64,000 nt of DNA, taken from assembly GCF_012932965.1 (NCBI RefSeq), contig NZ_JABBXH010000004.1, positions 434,001-498,000 of the forward strand, read 5' to 3'. Position 1 is the stretch's first letter; every line of letters starts with the position of its first letter. A program made the translations under genes and the position numbers. A model generated the notes under the pieces. It had not been told where the DNA came from and did not search any database. It saw only the letters and a program-made list of their open reading frames with translations. Of this stretch, positions 36,084 to 44,873 are shown piece after piece. The stretch comes from Thalassotalea algicola (GTDB taxonomy: Bacteria > Pseudomonadota > Gammaproteobacteria > Enterobacterales > Alteromonadaceae).

Positions 36084-36635
36084 ATGATAATAAAGCAATT
36101 AAGAAAGCAGTCACATTTGTCACAAGAGCAACTAGCTGAAAGCACTAAATTAAGTTTACGTACTATTCAACGTGCAGAAGCAGGCCATCGAATCAGCTTT
36201 GCGTCTTTACGTTCTCTAGCTGGCTTCTTTAATAAGGACGTTGACCGACTTGAACAAGAACTTTATTCAATAGATAACATCACTGAATACAAAGATTACC
36301 CGTTTTGGTTAAGACTATATATCGGCAGTGGTTGGTTTTCTGCGACAAGAAAAGAATTTGAGCGTATAGAGGTATTTTTTGCAATACTCGCCTTTTTTAC
36401 CGGACTAATTTCGTTAACGGGCTTTTATATCAGCTATGGAGCAACCTTATTATCTATTACCTTTGATCAATTGATGGGGCTTGCCTGTATTACGCTCATC
36501 TTAGGTGCATACAATTGTTCAATATCTATAAGACTGGGCGATAAATATGACATTTGGTCAAAATTGGAAGCTACGCAACCTAAGCCACTATTTCACTTTT
36601 TAACGAATATACGTACAAAAAAGAAGGTAGACTAA
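36084..36635 (+). CDS. XRE-family regulator with C-terminal membrane domain
   Basis: A 183-residue protein from the ATG at 36084 (a GGGG run precedes it). Residues 1-60 are a helix-turn-helix (IKQLRKQSHLSQEQLAESTK, LSLRTIQRAEAGHRIS). Residues ~105-160 carry two hydrophobic helices (VFFAILAFFTGLISLTGFYI and QLMGLACITLILGAYNCSI). It is therefore a membrane-anchored DNA-binding protein. Targets unknown; a palindrome lies just upstream. Confidence 0.78.
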   Translation: MIIKQLRKQSHLSQEQLAESTKLSLRTIQRAEAGHRISFASLRSLAGFFNKDVDRLEQELYSIDNITEYKDYPFWLRLYIGSGWFSATRKEFERIEVFFAILAFFTGLISLTGFYISYGATLLSITFDQLMGLACITLILGAYNCSISIRLGDKYDIWSKLEATQPKPLFHFLTNIRTKKKVD

Positions 36636-36674
36636 GGCTGCGAGTTTATACACTGTAAACAATTAAACCTAAGC

Positions 36675-37808
36675 TTAAAAACCAAGATACTCAAACGCTG
36701 CTAGCGATGCGGGTACGTTAAAATCAGATAAACTAAGTAATGACTTATAGTAGTCTCTAAAATCAGTCGTGTATTTTAAATCGCCGTTGTCTAAGTCAAT
36801 TAAACTAGGCATTTCACCAAACTCTCCTCCGCTAACGTTTCCACCAAGCACAAAGTGGCTGGCAGCAGTACCGTGATCTGTGCCTAAGCTGGCATTTTCA
36901 GCTACACGTCGGCCAAATTCACAATAGCTGGCAATACAGGTACGTTGCCATTGCCCTACTTCAATCAGTGCTTCACGCAACGCTGCTAACGAGGTCGCCA
37001 TATCATCAAGTAAATTTTGATGGGATGTTATTTGATTACTATGTGTATCGAAACTTCCTAACCCAAGATGCCAAACTGGTGGTACAAAACCTAGTGCCAT
37101 AAGTTTGGCTAACGTAAAGCACTGTTGACCAAACTCTGAATTTGGAAACTCGACTGCAAATTCAACTTGCTGTTCGAGCAATGACGATAGCTGCTCAACC
37201 GAGTTATTAAATTGCTGCCTATTACCAATAATGAAATTTAACAATTCATTATCTGACGAGCCGTTTGGTACATAAACAGGCGAAAACTGATCTAAATTTG
37301 TTTGGCCAGCTAAATTAAATTGATTACCCGCGCCAAAAGTTGCCATAGGACTACCACTGACTGTTATAGCTGCCAACGGCTCTTCACTTTGCTGAACAAC
37401 CTCACTTAACCAGCCAGCAGACAAATACTCATCAGCCTCTGATGCAGTTTGCCATATTTCAATTGACCTAAAGTGAGAGCGATTTGGTTGGGTGTAGCCC
37501 AATCCGTGTACTATAGCCATGTCGCCTTGTTGCCAAGCTGGCAGTAAAGAAGACATCGCTGGGTGCATTGCTAACTGCGCACTTAAATCTAATGCGACGT
37601 CTTTTGAAATAGCAATATTGGGCCGAGCATTAAAATATGCTTCTTCAGTAATTGGGATGAAGGTGTTTAATCCGTCGTTACCTCCGCCAAGTTGCACCAT
37701 GATTAAGGTGTTTGTGCTTAATTGATTCGTGCTATTTGCCCAATTAAGTGGAGCAAAGGCTACCAAAGGTAGAGCGGCTGAGGCCTTTAGAAAACTGCGA
37801 CGTTCCAT
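36675..37808 (-). CDS. DUF1501 protein, Tat-exported
   Basis: A 377-residue protein with a twin-arginine signal (ERRSFLKASAALPLVAFAPL). It belongs to the DUF1501 family, related to sulfatase/alkaline-phosphatase folds: LIMVQLGGGNDGLNTFIP, VHGLGYTQPNRSHFRSIEIW, YCEFGRRVAENASLGTDHGT. It forms a conserved pair with the DUF1800 gene 10 bases upstream in transcription. The AAGGAGCTCCT ribosome region is strong. The pair is common in bacteria but its role is unknown. Confidence 0.88.
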   Translation of the reverse strand: MERRSFLKASAALPLVAFAPLNWANSTNQLSTNTLIMVQLGGGNDGLNTFIPITEEAYFNARPNIAISKDVALDLSAQLAMHPAMSSLLPAWQQGDMAIVHGLGYTQPNRSHFRSIEIWQTASEADEYLSAGWLSEVVQQSEEPLAAITVSGSPMATFGAGNQFNLAGQTNLDQFSPVYVPNGSSDNELLNFIIGNRQQFNNSVEQLSSLLEQQVEFAVEFPNSEFGQQCFTLAKLMALGFVPPVWHLGLGSFDTHSNQITSHQNLLDDMATSLAALREALIEVGQWQRTCIASYCEFGRRVAENASLGTDHGTAASHFVLGGNVSGGEFGEMPSLIDLDNGDLKYTTDFRDYYKSLLSLSDFNVPASLAAFEYLGF

Positions 37809-37818
37809 GAGGAGCTCC

Positions 37819-39060
37819 TTATATTACTTGATAGGCAGGGTCTGCCATAGCTAGCATTAATTCTGATGAATTAGAAATTTCATCTAACGAGGCTACACTT
37901 TGTGCAGCTAGCAGCTGTGTTGTAGAAGTTTGTAGGCCTGAACTTTGATGCCAGCGCACAAATTGATCAATAAAACTTTCTCGATAGAAAATAGCGGCAG
38001 ATGCATACCAAGCTTTTCCACCTGGCCAACCTTTAACATTAGGTGGAACGAACAAGAGTTGCCCCATGTTTTTGGTTAACGAACGCCACTGTCTATCCGT
38101 TAAACTGGCAAGGTTAAATTGTCGATAGGTACCTACGATCAACTGTACAGGAGATTTAACTTGTTGCCCTTGGCTTTGCCAGAAAAAATCACTAAGAAAA
38201 AGCGCTTCTAATAATGCTTTTATTTCAAAGCCAGAGTCGACAAACGTTTGAGCAATGATGTCGACTTCAGATTCAATGGGGTTGCTATCAACAAAATGCA
38301 ACCAGAACTTAGTCACAATAAAAGTGGCACAACTCGGTTGTTTAACAATGAGTTCAGCTAGGTTCTCGACAGAAAAACTGGCTGTTTCACCAAAAATGGT
38401 TTTGTCACCATCATCGTGCCACCTTTTCTTAAATATATACTCCCCTGTACGGCGTTTCACGCTTGCTCCCGTTAAAGCGCGTGCTAATTCTTTAATATCA
38501 AATTCGGTGTAATTACCCTCGCCTAGCGTAAAAAGCTCGAGTAACTCGCGGGCTAAGTTTTCATTTGGTGAGTCTTTTTTACTGCTCGCATTATCTAAAT
38601 AAATCAACATTGCTGGGTCTTTTAAGATACTTGCAAGCAAAGACTTAAAGTTACCTAATCCTTGCTGACGAAATAAGTCGTTCTGCTTGAGCATGACATT
38701 GGGTAGCTTTACTTTTTGAATAGAAGATACGAAGTGATTATGCCAAAACACTGACAATTGCTCGTAAAATGGCGTATCACTTTGTATTAGTAATGCTTGC
38801 CACCAAGCCAACAATTCTTTAGACATGTCACGCCGAACTGTTTTCCTTTCATCTTGGGACAAATCCTGAAGGTTGGGAGGAGACTGGTACCAATCTGGGT
38901 AGGTATAATTTCCTATAGGTTTAGCTAAAAGCCAATCAATTAATAGTGCTTTGCTGGTCAATGCCTCTGTTTCTAGCATTAAATCATCGGACGCACTAAA
39001 ACAAGTTCGTCTTAGGAAATGCGCCCTTTCTGCAGGTGTCAGTGTTGTATCAGATGCCAT
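37819..39060 (-). CDS. DUF1800 protein
   Basis: A 413-residue protein from the ATG at 39060, chosen because AAAAGGAG lies just before it; an in-frame start 63 bases earlier is unlikely. DUF1800 hallmarks: TPAERAHFLRRTCFSASDD, LSVFWHNHFVSS, LDNASSKKDSPNENLARELLELFTLGEGNY and FVPPNVKGWPGGKAW. It has no clear signal peptide, so it may travel with the Tat substrate DUF1501 encoded next to it. Function unknown. Confidence 0.87.
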   Translation of the reverse strand: MASDTTLTPAERAHFLRRTCFSASDDLMLETEALTSKALLIDWLLAKPIGNYTYPDWYQSPPNLQDLSQDERKTVRRDMSKELLAWWQALLIQSDTPFYEQLSVFWHNHFVSSIQKVKLPNVMLKQNDLFRQQGLGNFKSLLASILKDPAMLIYLDNASSKKDSPNENLARELLELFTLGEGNYTEFDIKELARALTGASVKRRTGEYIFKKRWHDDGDKTIFGETASFSVENLAELIVKQPSCATFIVTKFWLHFVDSNPIESEVDIIAQTFVDSGFEIKALLEALFLSDFFWQSQGQQVKSPVQLIVGTYRQFNLASLTDRQWRSLTKNMGQLLFVPPNVKGWPGGKAWYASAAIFYRESFIDQFVRWHQSSGLQTSTTQLLAAQSVASLDEISNSSELMLAMADPAYQVI

Positions 39061-39204
39061 GACAAATACTCCTTTTAACAACGTTAATAAAGTACAACGG
39101 GCGACAATTGGATTGGTTGACAACAGAAACTCAATAAAAACTAAAGTTTTGCTTAAATTTGTCGATAAAATAGTGTCGCCCGCAACTCATAGCTCCGATG
39201 AAAT

Positions 39205-39663
39205 ATGGCAATAGACAATGTTAGCTATTTCCTTAACCGGATAAATATTTTACAAAGTTATACTGATACGTCGGTTCTCTCCGAGCAAAGCAATACGCAA
39301 GTACATAAGCAATTTTCCTACTTTAATAGCCAACCAAATACGGTAATTAACATATCTACTCAAGCTAGAGATAAATTAGCTCACGAACAAAAAGATGTGG
39401 TGCAAACGCTATCGGAGTCATTGCAAGTAGACGATGTTGAACATCTGCATAATGAATTAACAAAAAAAGATCCATTAGATGAAATTATTGAAGATATTCA
39501 AAAACAAATTAAAGAAACTCAACGACAAGTAAATGCTTTGATGAATATTAAAACAGAAAAAGCAGAAGCTGAACGAAAAGCCCTACAAGCGAAACTAATT
39601 TCACTAAACTCGATGCTTTTACAATTAATGAGTAAAAAATTAGAAGCAACAAAAACCAGTTAA
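39205..39663 (+). CDS. Coiled-coil protein of unknown function
   Basis: A 152-residue soluble protein. Residues ~90-145 are a long coiled coil (DEIIEDIQKQIKETQRQVNA, KTEKAEAERKALQAKLISLN). The N-terminal half is polar with no recognised motif. Its downstream neighbour on the opposite strand is the first YxLGYN small protein. Function unknown. Confidence 0.6.
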   Translation: MAIDNVSYFLNRINILQSYTDTSVLSEQSNTQVHKQFSYFNSQPNTVINISTQARDKLAHEQKDVVQTLSESLQVDDVEHLHNELTKKDPLDEIIEDIQKQIKETQRQVNALMNIKTEKAEAERKALQAKLISLNSMLLQLMSKKLEATKTS

Positions 39664-39681
39664 TTGCTTCTCATACCATTT

Positions 39682-39864
39682 TCAATTGTACCCTAAGATA
39701 TAAGAATCACTTTCTTCTTCATCAGGAAGAGAATGTAAATCACAAGTCGATTCTAAAGATAACAACATCGCTTGCGTAGCGATTACTTGATGGGAGTAGA
39801 AATCTATATCATCGCTGTGCAGCGAATTTGGCTGACAATGAGTGCTTTGCTTTGAAGTTTTCAT
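39682..39864 (-). CDS. YxLGYN small protein, copy 1
   Basis: A 60-residue acidic protein starting MKTSKQSTHCQPN. Its core VIATQAMLLSLEST and terminal SYILGYN recur in the 62-aa protein at 42021-42209 (PVAIQTMLLSQDT ... SYVLGYN). The conserved C-terminus right before the stop and the shared layout show that both are real genes. A TAAGGT ribosome site precedes the ATG. No signal peptide; function unknown. Confidence 0.65.
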   Translation of the reverse strand: MKTSKQSTHCQPNSLHSDDIDFYSHQVIATQAMLLSLESTCDLHSLPDEEESDSYILGYN

Positions 39865-40189
39865 AAGACTACCTTAATGTGTGCTGGCGACATTTACCCT
39901 TTTTATGTAGCAAATAACTGGCCAATAAATAGACAGCCATTGCTAGAGTTTAACGTCTTGTTATTCTGCAAATTTTATTGATGATTATGACGTCAAAATT
40001 CAATCAACGGCGTTTAGCTTGTCTGATTGTTATGCCTAGGTTGCATTGTCTACTGCTGTGTTTTACCTTTGCGCCGGGTTATCATTACCATGCATTTAGA
40101 GAGTATCGGCAAAGCGACTATAGTTAAGCGTAAATTAACATGCCTGCACTTTTAAACTTTCAATATACAGACCAAAAAGAACATAAACC
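39865..40189. other. Intergenic region between YxLGYN copy 1 and TauE/SafE gene
   Basis: 325 bases with no supported gene. It should contain the divergent promoters of the small-protein gene (minus) and the TauE/SafE gene (plus). I see no strong hairpin or repeat. Confidence 0.5.
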
Positions 40190-40924
40190 GTGGAATTAAC
40201 CTTTACCATTATTTTGTTGATCAATGTCGTTGTATTCCTAGGAAGCTTGCTTCAAGGGCTTATTGGTTATGGCGTTGGTATGTTTTGCGCGCCATTATTA
40301 TTCTTAATAAACCCTAGCTTAGTACCTGCACCTCTCATCTTAATATCTACTGTGCTGACAATATTAATGATGGTTAGAGACAAAAGTCATTTGCAATTTG
40401 ATCAGATCGCTTGGGCAATGAAAGGCGGGTTTATCGGTGTAGTATTGGCTGGGCTAGTATTAAAAGTGACAACAAAAGATCAATTTGAATTATTTTTTGG
40501 TTTGTTAATCTTATGCGCAGTCATAATTTCATTGTTGGGTTTTAAACCTAAGGTCAACAAAAAAACTAATCTTATTGCAGGTTTTAGTTCTGGTTTTATG
40601 GGGGCACTTACGGCTGTTGGTGGTCCGCCAATAGCACTGCTTTACCAAAATGGGGCAATAAAAAACATTGTCGCCAATTTAACTGCATTTTTCTTGTTTT
40701 TAAATTTCGTCGCTATTGTGACTTTTGCTGCCATTGGACAAATAACAACTGATACCTTGATTGTCGTCGTAGTTGCCATACCTGGCGTAGTTTTAGGTCT
40801 ATTCATTTCAACTAAAGCACAAGGAATTGTAAAGGCACACCTTGCAAGACGTTGGATACTCGCGTTAAGTGCAATTACAGCTGTAATTACGATTATCAGA
40901 GCACTGGATTATTGGCCTAATTAG
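40190..40924 (+). CDS. TauE/SafE-family membrane transporter
   Basis: A 244-residue integral membrane protein of the sulfite-exporter TauE/SafE family with about eight helices. The repeat motif GLIGYGVGMFCAPLLFLINP occurs near the N-terminus and its second copy FSSGFMGALTAVGGPPIALLYQ in the middle. The start is a GTG. These proteins export sulfite or sulfonates or carry other anions; the substrate here is unknown. Confidence 0.85.
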   Translation: MELTFTIILLINVVVFLGSLLQGLIGYGVGMFCAPLLFLINPSLVPAPLILISTVLTILMMVRDKSHLQFDQIAWAMKGGFIGVVLAGLVLKVTTKDQFELFFGLLILCAVIISLLGFKPKVNKKTNLIAGFSSGFMGALTAVGGPPIALLYQNGAIKNIVANLTAFFLFLNFVAIVTFAAIGQITTDTLIVVVVAIPGVVLGLFISTKAQGIVKAHLARRWILALSAITAVITIIRALDYWPN

Positions 40925-41015
40925 CTAACTGAACGTAAATTTATTTTCCGTTCACAAGATAAAGTGCTATTTTACCCATCACAAAACTCTGCAGTTCACA
41001 CTAATAAACCGATAC

Positions 41016-41816
41016 ATGCTGTTATCCCTATTCAAACAACAACCTTGTCTTGACGAGTCAACTACCCTTTGGATTTTAGATACCTATCAATGGGCGTTGG
41101 AGCACTTTGAACTTGAAGAATTCAATCAAAACACTCAATTGATTTTACCAACTAGTGATTTCTACCCAGGTAAAGTATCTAGTATCGAGGAAATGGCACA
41201 GTCGGTATTCGACAAAACCCTACACTATGCTGGACTAAAAAACTGGCCGATAAAGTTAGTGTCACCAATGACATATCAACAAAACCCTCAAATGCAGAAA
41301 ATCCCTAAGCTTCAATTTAACAATGCAATACGTGGTGACAAGGCTGAAGTATTTAGCAATGATTTTAGCCAAGGCGCTAGCAGCACCATATACGTTAGTT
41401 TTAACCCAAACCAAATCAATCAGCCACAAGATCTAGTGGCCTCATATGCACAAGCATTTGCTGCTATTTTGATAACTCAAAGAGGCATATTGCCGCCAGG
41501 TGGAGAGCAATTTACTTCACAGGCTATCGACCTATTAGCAAGTTTTATGGGGTTTGGTGTGATGTTTGCGAATACCGCCTATCAATTCAAAGGCGGCTGT
41601 GGCAGTTGTTATAACCGCTATGCTAATCGCGAAGTGGCACTTCCAGAAAATGAAATGGTGTATTGTTTGGCACTGTATTGTGTGCTCAAAGGCACTCCAG
41701 TTAAACATGTTACACTTCACTTAAAGTCACATTTACGCGGTTTGTTTAAAAAAGCGTATAAAGAATTAGACGATAAGCGGAAAAAACAAAAACTGCCTTT
41801 ATTGGACAATGCTTAA
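41016..41816 (+). CDS. Conserved protein with GCGSCYNR motif
   Basis: A 266-residue soluble protein I cannot assign. Residues ~120-150 read SSTIYVSFNPNQINQPQDLV, and ~187-215 read YQFKGGCGSCYNRYANREVA followed by LPENEMVYCLALYCVL, giving four cysteines in 30 residues that might bind metal. The C-terminus is basic and helical (KKAYKELDDKRKKQKLP). Located between TauE/SafE and YxLGYN copy 2. Probably cytoplasmic. Confidence 0.65.
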   Translation: MLLSLFKQQPCLDESTTLWILDTYQWALEHFELEEFNQNTQLILPTSDFYPGKVSSIEEMAQSVFDKTLHYAGLKNWPIKLVSPMTYQQNPQMQKIPKLQFNNAIRGDKAEVFSNDFSQGASSTIYVSFNPNQINQPQDLVASYAQAFAAILITQRGILPPGGEQFTSQAIDLLASFMGFGVMFANTAYQFKGGCGSCYNRYANREVALPENEMVYCLALYCVLKGTPVKHVTLHLKSHLRGLFKKAYKELDDKRKKQKLPLLDNA

Positions 41817-42020
41817 GAGTTTCTTTCTCGCGGCTCTGATTGGTTGCGACAAACACATAAATACTTTTCAATAGTTAACCATACTGTAGCCGTCTACTGA
41901 ATGCTCAAAAAGCATACTCTCATAGAGGTATATACAAGCAAATCAATAGTATCAGCATATGAAATTGATGATACTACCGGTTGCCAGAAGAGCCTATACA
42001 CTCCAACTCCTTTACGGTTA

Positions 42021-42209
42021 TTAATTATATCCTAATACATACGATTTGTTATCGTTTTCAAGAGCTTCGATGACATGATTAATCACCGTATCTTGTGATA
42101 ATAACATCGTTTGAATTGCGACTGGTTGAACCGAATTATCTTTGTCGCCATTTATAGAGTGTGGGTGCTGTCCAAACTCTTTATTGAAAAAACAATAAGT
42201 TTTTTTCAT
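42021..42209 (-). CDS. YxLGYN small protein, copy 2
   Basis: A 62-residue protein from the ATG at 42209, with AGGAGAAG four bases upstream (excellent ribosome site). It starts MKKTYCFFNKEFGQHPHS and ends SYVLGYN directly before the stop, like copy 1 at 39682-39864. Shared core: V-A-x-Q-x-MLLS. Cysteine-poor, mildly acidic, no signal peptide. Function unknown. Confidence 0.7.
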   Translation of the reverse strand: MKKTYCFFNKEFGQHPHSINGDKDNSVQPVAIQTMLLSQDTVINHVIEALENDNKSYVLGYN

Positions 42210-42417
42210 GTTACTTCTCCTACAGAACAATCACTATAGGTGTAGCAAAATACTTACCAATCACAGAGGCGAGCTACTCTTTTGAATTTATTGAAATTTA
42301 CAAATATGCACTTTAGTTCTACGAATACGTTTTGCAAAATGCAGAAAATATTCGCTATTTGCAATGCCAATAAATTATTGTTTAGGTTGAATGCTTCATT
42401 GAAAATAGCCTAAATTT

Positions 42418-43218
42418 TCATTCTTTAATTACAAAGTCTTTTGCCGAGTACTTTTCATAGTATTCTCGGACGATCTGATTATATTGACCATTTTCTAATG
42501 AACGTTTAATGACATTTTGAAATTCTTTCATCTTTGTAACGTATTTTGACTTCTTAGAGAGCGCTAGATAGGTAACGTTATTGTAGTGATGGCTATAAGA
42601 TACTTTGACAATTTTTTCATTAGGCCTGGTTTTTGATAGTACATAATTAACTAAGGGTTCTGTGCTTATAAACGCATCTATTCGATTTTTAATAAGAAGT
42701 TTAATTAAGCGACTTTCATGAGATGCTTCAACTTTAGTTAGTTGGTTATCATTATCGAATTGTTCGAAATAGCTTACGCCTTCTCTAATGCCAATGACTA
42801 AATTTGATAGGTCGCTATATTGGTTAATCGTATATAATTTGCTCGCATTAACATAAAATACTTTAGGAGGGTCAGTTAAATATGCAGGCTCTAAAAAGGT
42901 TGCATACATTTCTCGTTCAGGTGTTTTAAACAATCCTGGAACTAAGTCTACCTCTCCTGATTTAAGCATTGCTAAACAGCGTTTGAAAGAACAAGAAACA
43001 TAGTTCAACTGCAAGGCTAGTTTATCCGCCAAGGAATTGATAATTTCAATATCAATTCCTTGTAATTGCTTATCTTCGAAAAATGTCCATGGTGGAAACT
43101 GATCTATCCCCACATTAAATGTTTCAGTTTTTGCAAAACTAGAATTAACCAATAATGTTAGAAATAGAAAGAAGGTTAATTGAAAGCGACGTAGCTTTAC
43201 GCTGGTTAACATGAACAT
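42418..43218 (-). CDS. Periplasmic amino-acid-binding-like protein (orphan)
   Basis: A 266-residue SBP_bac_3 protein with signal peptide FQLTFFLFLTLLVNSSFA. Typical segments are NVGIDQFPPWTFFEDKQLQG, MLKSGEVDLVPGLFKTPERE and LIKNRIDAFISTEPLVNYVL. Of the five orphan binding proteins here it is the most canonical. No transporter partner. It may be a sensor ligand protein. Confidence 0.83.
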   Translation of the reverse strand: MFMLTSVKLRRFQLTFFLFLTLLVNSSFAKTETFNVGIDQFPPWTFFEDKQLQGIDIEIINSLADKLALQLNYVSCSFKRCLAMLKSGEVDLVPGLFKTPEREMYATFLEPAYLTDPPKVFYVNASKLYTINQYSDLSNLVIGIREGVSYFEQFDNDNQLTKVEASHESRLIKLLIKNRIDAFISTEPLVNYVLSKTRPNEKIVKVSYSHHYNNVTYLALSKKSKYVTKMKEFQNVIKRSLENGQYNQIVREYYEKYSAKDFVIKE

Positions 43219-43512
43219 CCATATTTTGTTATTAGGTTACTCTAAACTTAGTCATTAATTACTAATAGCACCAATTTCACGTTCAATAAAATAATAGCGA
43301 GAGGAAGTGTAACAGCCAACACGGCGCTCCTTCCTCTTTAAGTTGGATTCTTCAAGAAAAAATATTAGGGAGTTAGAATATAAGCACTGTGCACTTGAAG
43401 CGCTATTGCCTAATACTTAATTAATGTCGACTTAATTCGTGTTATTTATTAACTTTATATTCCTTTTAACGTTATGTTTTAAACTATTGAACTCAGCAAA
43501 TTTACTTTTGTT

Positions 43513-44562
43513 CTACCTACTCAAATAATTAAGAATATTCTTGTAAGTTGAATCGGCAACAGGTTCTGAATTTCCACCGGTAGTATTAATAAACTGGATC
43601 ACTACTGCATCAATTTCAGAAGAATAATTCGCAACACTTTGATATCCCGGTAACCAACCAGAATGATTAAACCAATATACCGATGAATATATACTGCGCT
43701 CATCGACACTTAACAAATCCCCAGTATTTAACGCTCGAATAAAGGTTGCAGTATCTTTTACCGTTGAAATCATAGAGCCGCCAGGAATAACGTAATCCTG
43801 CATAGAGCGCTCTTTATTTTGCCAGTAACCTTTTGCTAGTAATGATTTATCAATATCGCTCAATTGCGCATAAGTATCAGCCATAACCAGTGGTGTCAGT
43901 ATCTGCTCTGAAATATAAATTTGATGGCTGTAACCTAGTGCCCTATCTAATATTTTAGCCAACAATAAATAATTCGTATTAGAGTACTCGTAATCCGAGT
44001 TAGGTGTAAAATCTGCTGGTTTATCGAGAGCGAATGCCAATGTTTGATCAATATCGACATGAGCATCTTGCCAACTAAAACCTACTTGGCTATCAAAATC
44101 AGCAATACCACTTCGGTGCTGAATTAAATGTTTGACGGTAATTACTGAAGAATTTTCAATTCTGTTTGCTAATTCAGGTAACCAATAAGCTAAGCTATCA
44201 TTTAATGACAATTGTTCTGAAAAAGACAATTTAACTGCCGTAACAGCAATAAACAATTTGCTGATACTAGCTATCTTGAATAAAGATTCCGCATTAGCTG
44301 GCAATTGTATGTTTCTATCCTGAATACCAGCAGTAAAACTTTGATTCACTTTTCCCGGTTGGTCTATATAAACAAAAATACCATCAACGCCGTTTGTAAT
44401 CGCTTCATCTAATATTTGCTGAATAGATGTAGGTGTATTGGTAACTGGTGGTTCATTAGTAGATTTGCTATTGCCATCGCTTCCGCCACCACAGCCAGCG
44501 CTAAGTATAACAAATAGAAATAGCGTGATTTTACTTAGTAAATTCACGCTATGTTGCCCCAT
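43513..44562 (-). CDS. Serine hydrolase lipoprotein, class C beta-lactamase fold
   Basis: A 349-residue lipoprotein: the signal ends in LSAGC, giving a lipidated Cys24. The beta-lactamase/penicillin-binding fold has SISK (Ser nucleophile, SxxK) at ~93-96 and YSNTNY (YxN) at ~193-198; the third motif appears as HSGWLPG near 305. Such family members are esterases or D-amino-acid peptidases more often than resistance enzymes. It overlaps the glutaredoxin gene by 14 bases. Confidence 0.85.
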   Translation of the reverse strand: MGQHSVNLLSKITLFLFVILSAGCGGGSDGNSKSTNEPPVTNTPTSIQQILDEAITNGVDGIFVYIDQPGKVNQSFTAGIQDRNIQLPANAESLFKIASISKLFIAVTAVKLSFSEQLSLNDSLAYWLPELANRIENSSVITVKHLIQHRSGIADFDSQVGFSWQDAHVDIDQTLAFALDKPADFTPNSDYEYSNTNYLLLAKILDRALGYSHQIYISEQILTPLVMADTYAQLSDIDKSLLAKGYWQNKERSMQDYVIPGGSMISTVKDTATFIRALNTGDLLSVDERSIYSSVYWFNHSGWLPGYQSVANYSSEIDAVVIQFINTTGGNSEPVADSTYKNILNYLSR

Positions 44563-44779
44563 AAATCTTTTTAAAGTTTTTTAAGTTCCAGCCAATCATA
44601 ACTTCATTACCAATTTTAAGTACGGGTACAGAGCGCGCACCTATGGCGTCTAGTTCTTTCCTACCTCGCTGCATTTTCGCATTGGTTAAACGGTATTTAA
44701 TACCATTGTCATCCAAGTACTTTTGCGCCTCTTTGCAATGCGGGCATTTATCTGAAATATATAAAACTACGCGTTTCAT
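44549..44779 (-). CDS. Glutaredoxin-family protein
   Basis: A 76-residue thioredoxin-fold protein with the redox motif CPHC (13-16) and the cis-proline segment ARSVPVLKIGNEVMIGWN. Small size and the GWN ending are like GrxC/NrdH relatives. It likely reduces disulfides or glutathionylated proteins in the cytoplasm. Its stop overlaps the start of the serine-hydrolase gene, implying coupling. Confidence 0.87.
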   Translation of the reverse strand: MKRVVLYISDKCPHCKEAQKYLDDNGIKYRLTNAKMQRGRKELDAIGARSVPVLKIGNEVMIGWNLKNFKKIYGAT

Positions 44780-44873
44780 TAATGGCCTATAGAAAAATTA
44801 TTTAGGGAAGAATATTTCCCTTAAAGTAGTTAAGTTAATAAAAGGTTTGATACGTATTTATAGAAAATGAAGT

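Noticed and set aside
43513-44562. The beta-lactamase-fold lipoprotein as an antibiotic-resistance gene.
   Set aside because: The SxxK and YxN motifs are shared by esterases and peptidases; lipoprotein form and divergence from true AmpC give no support for resistance.
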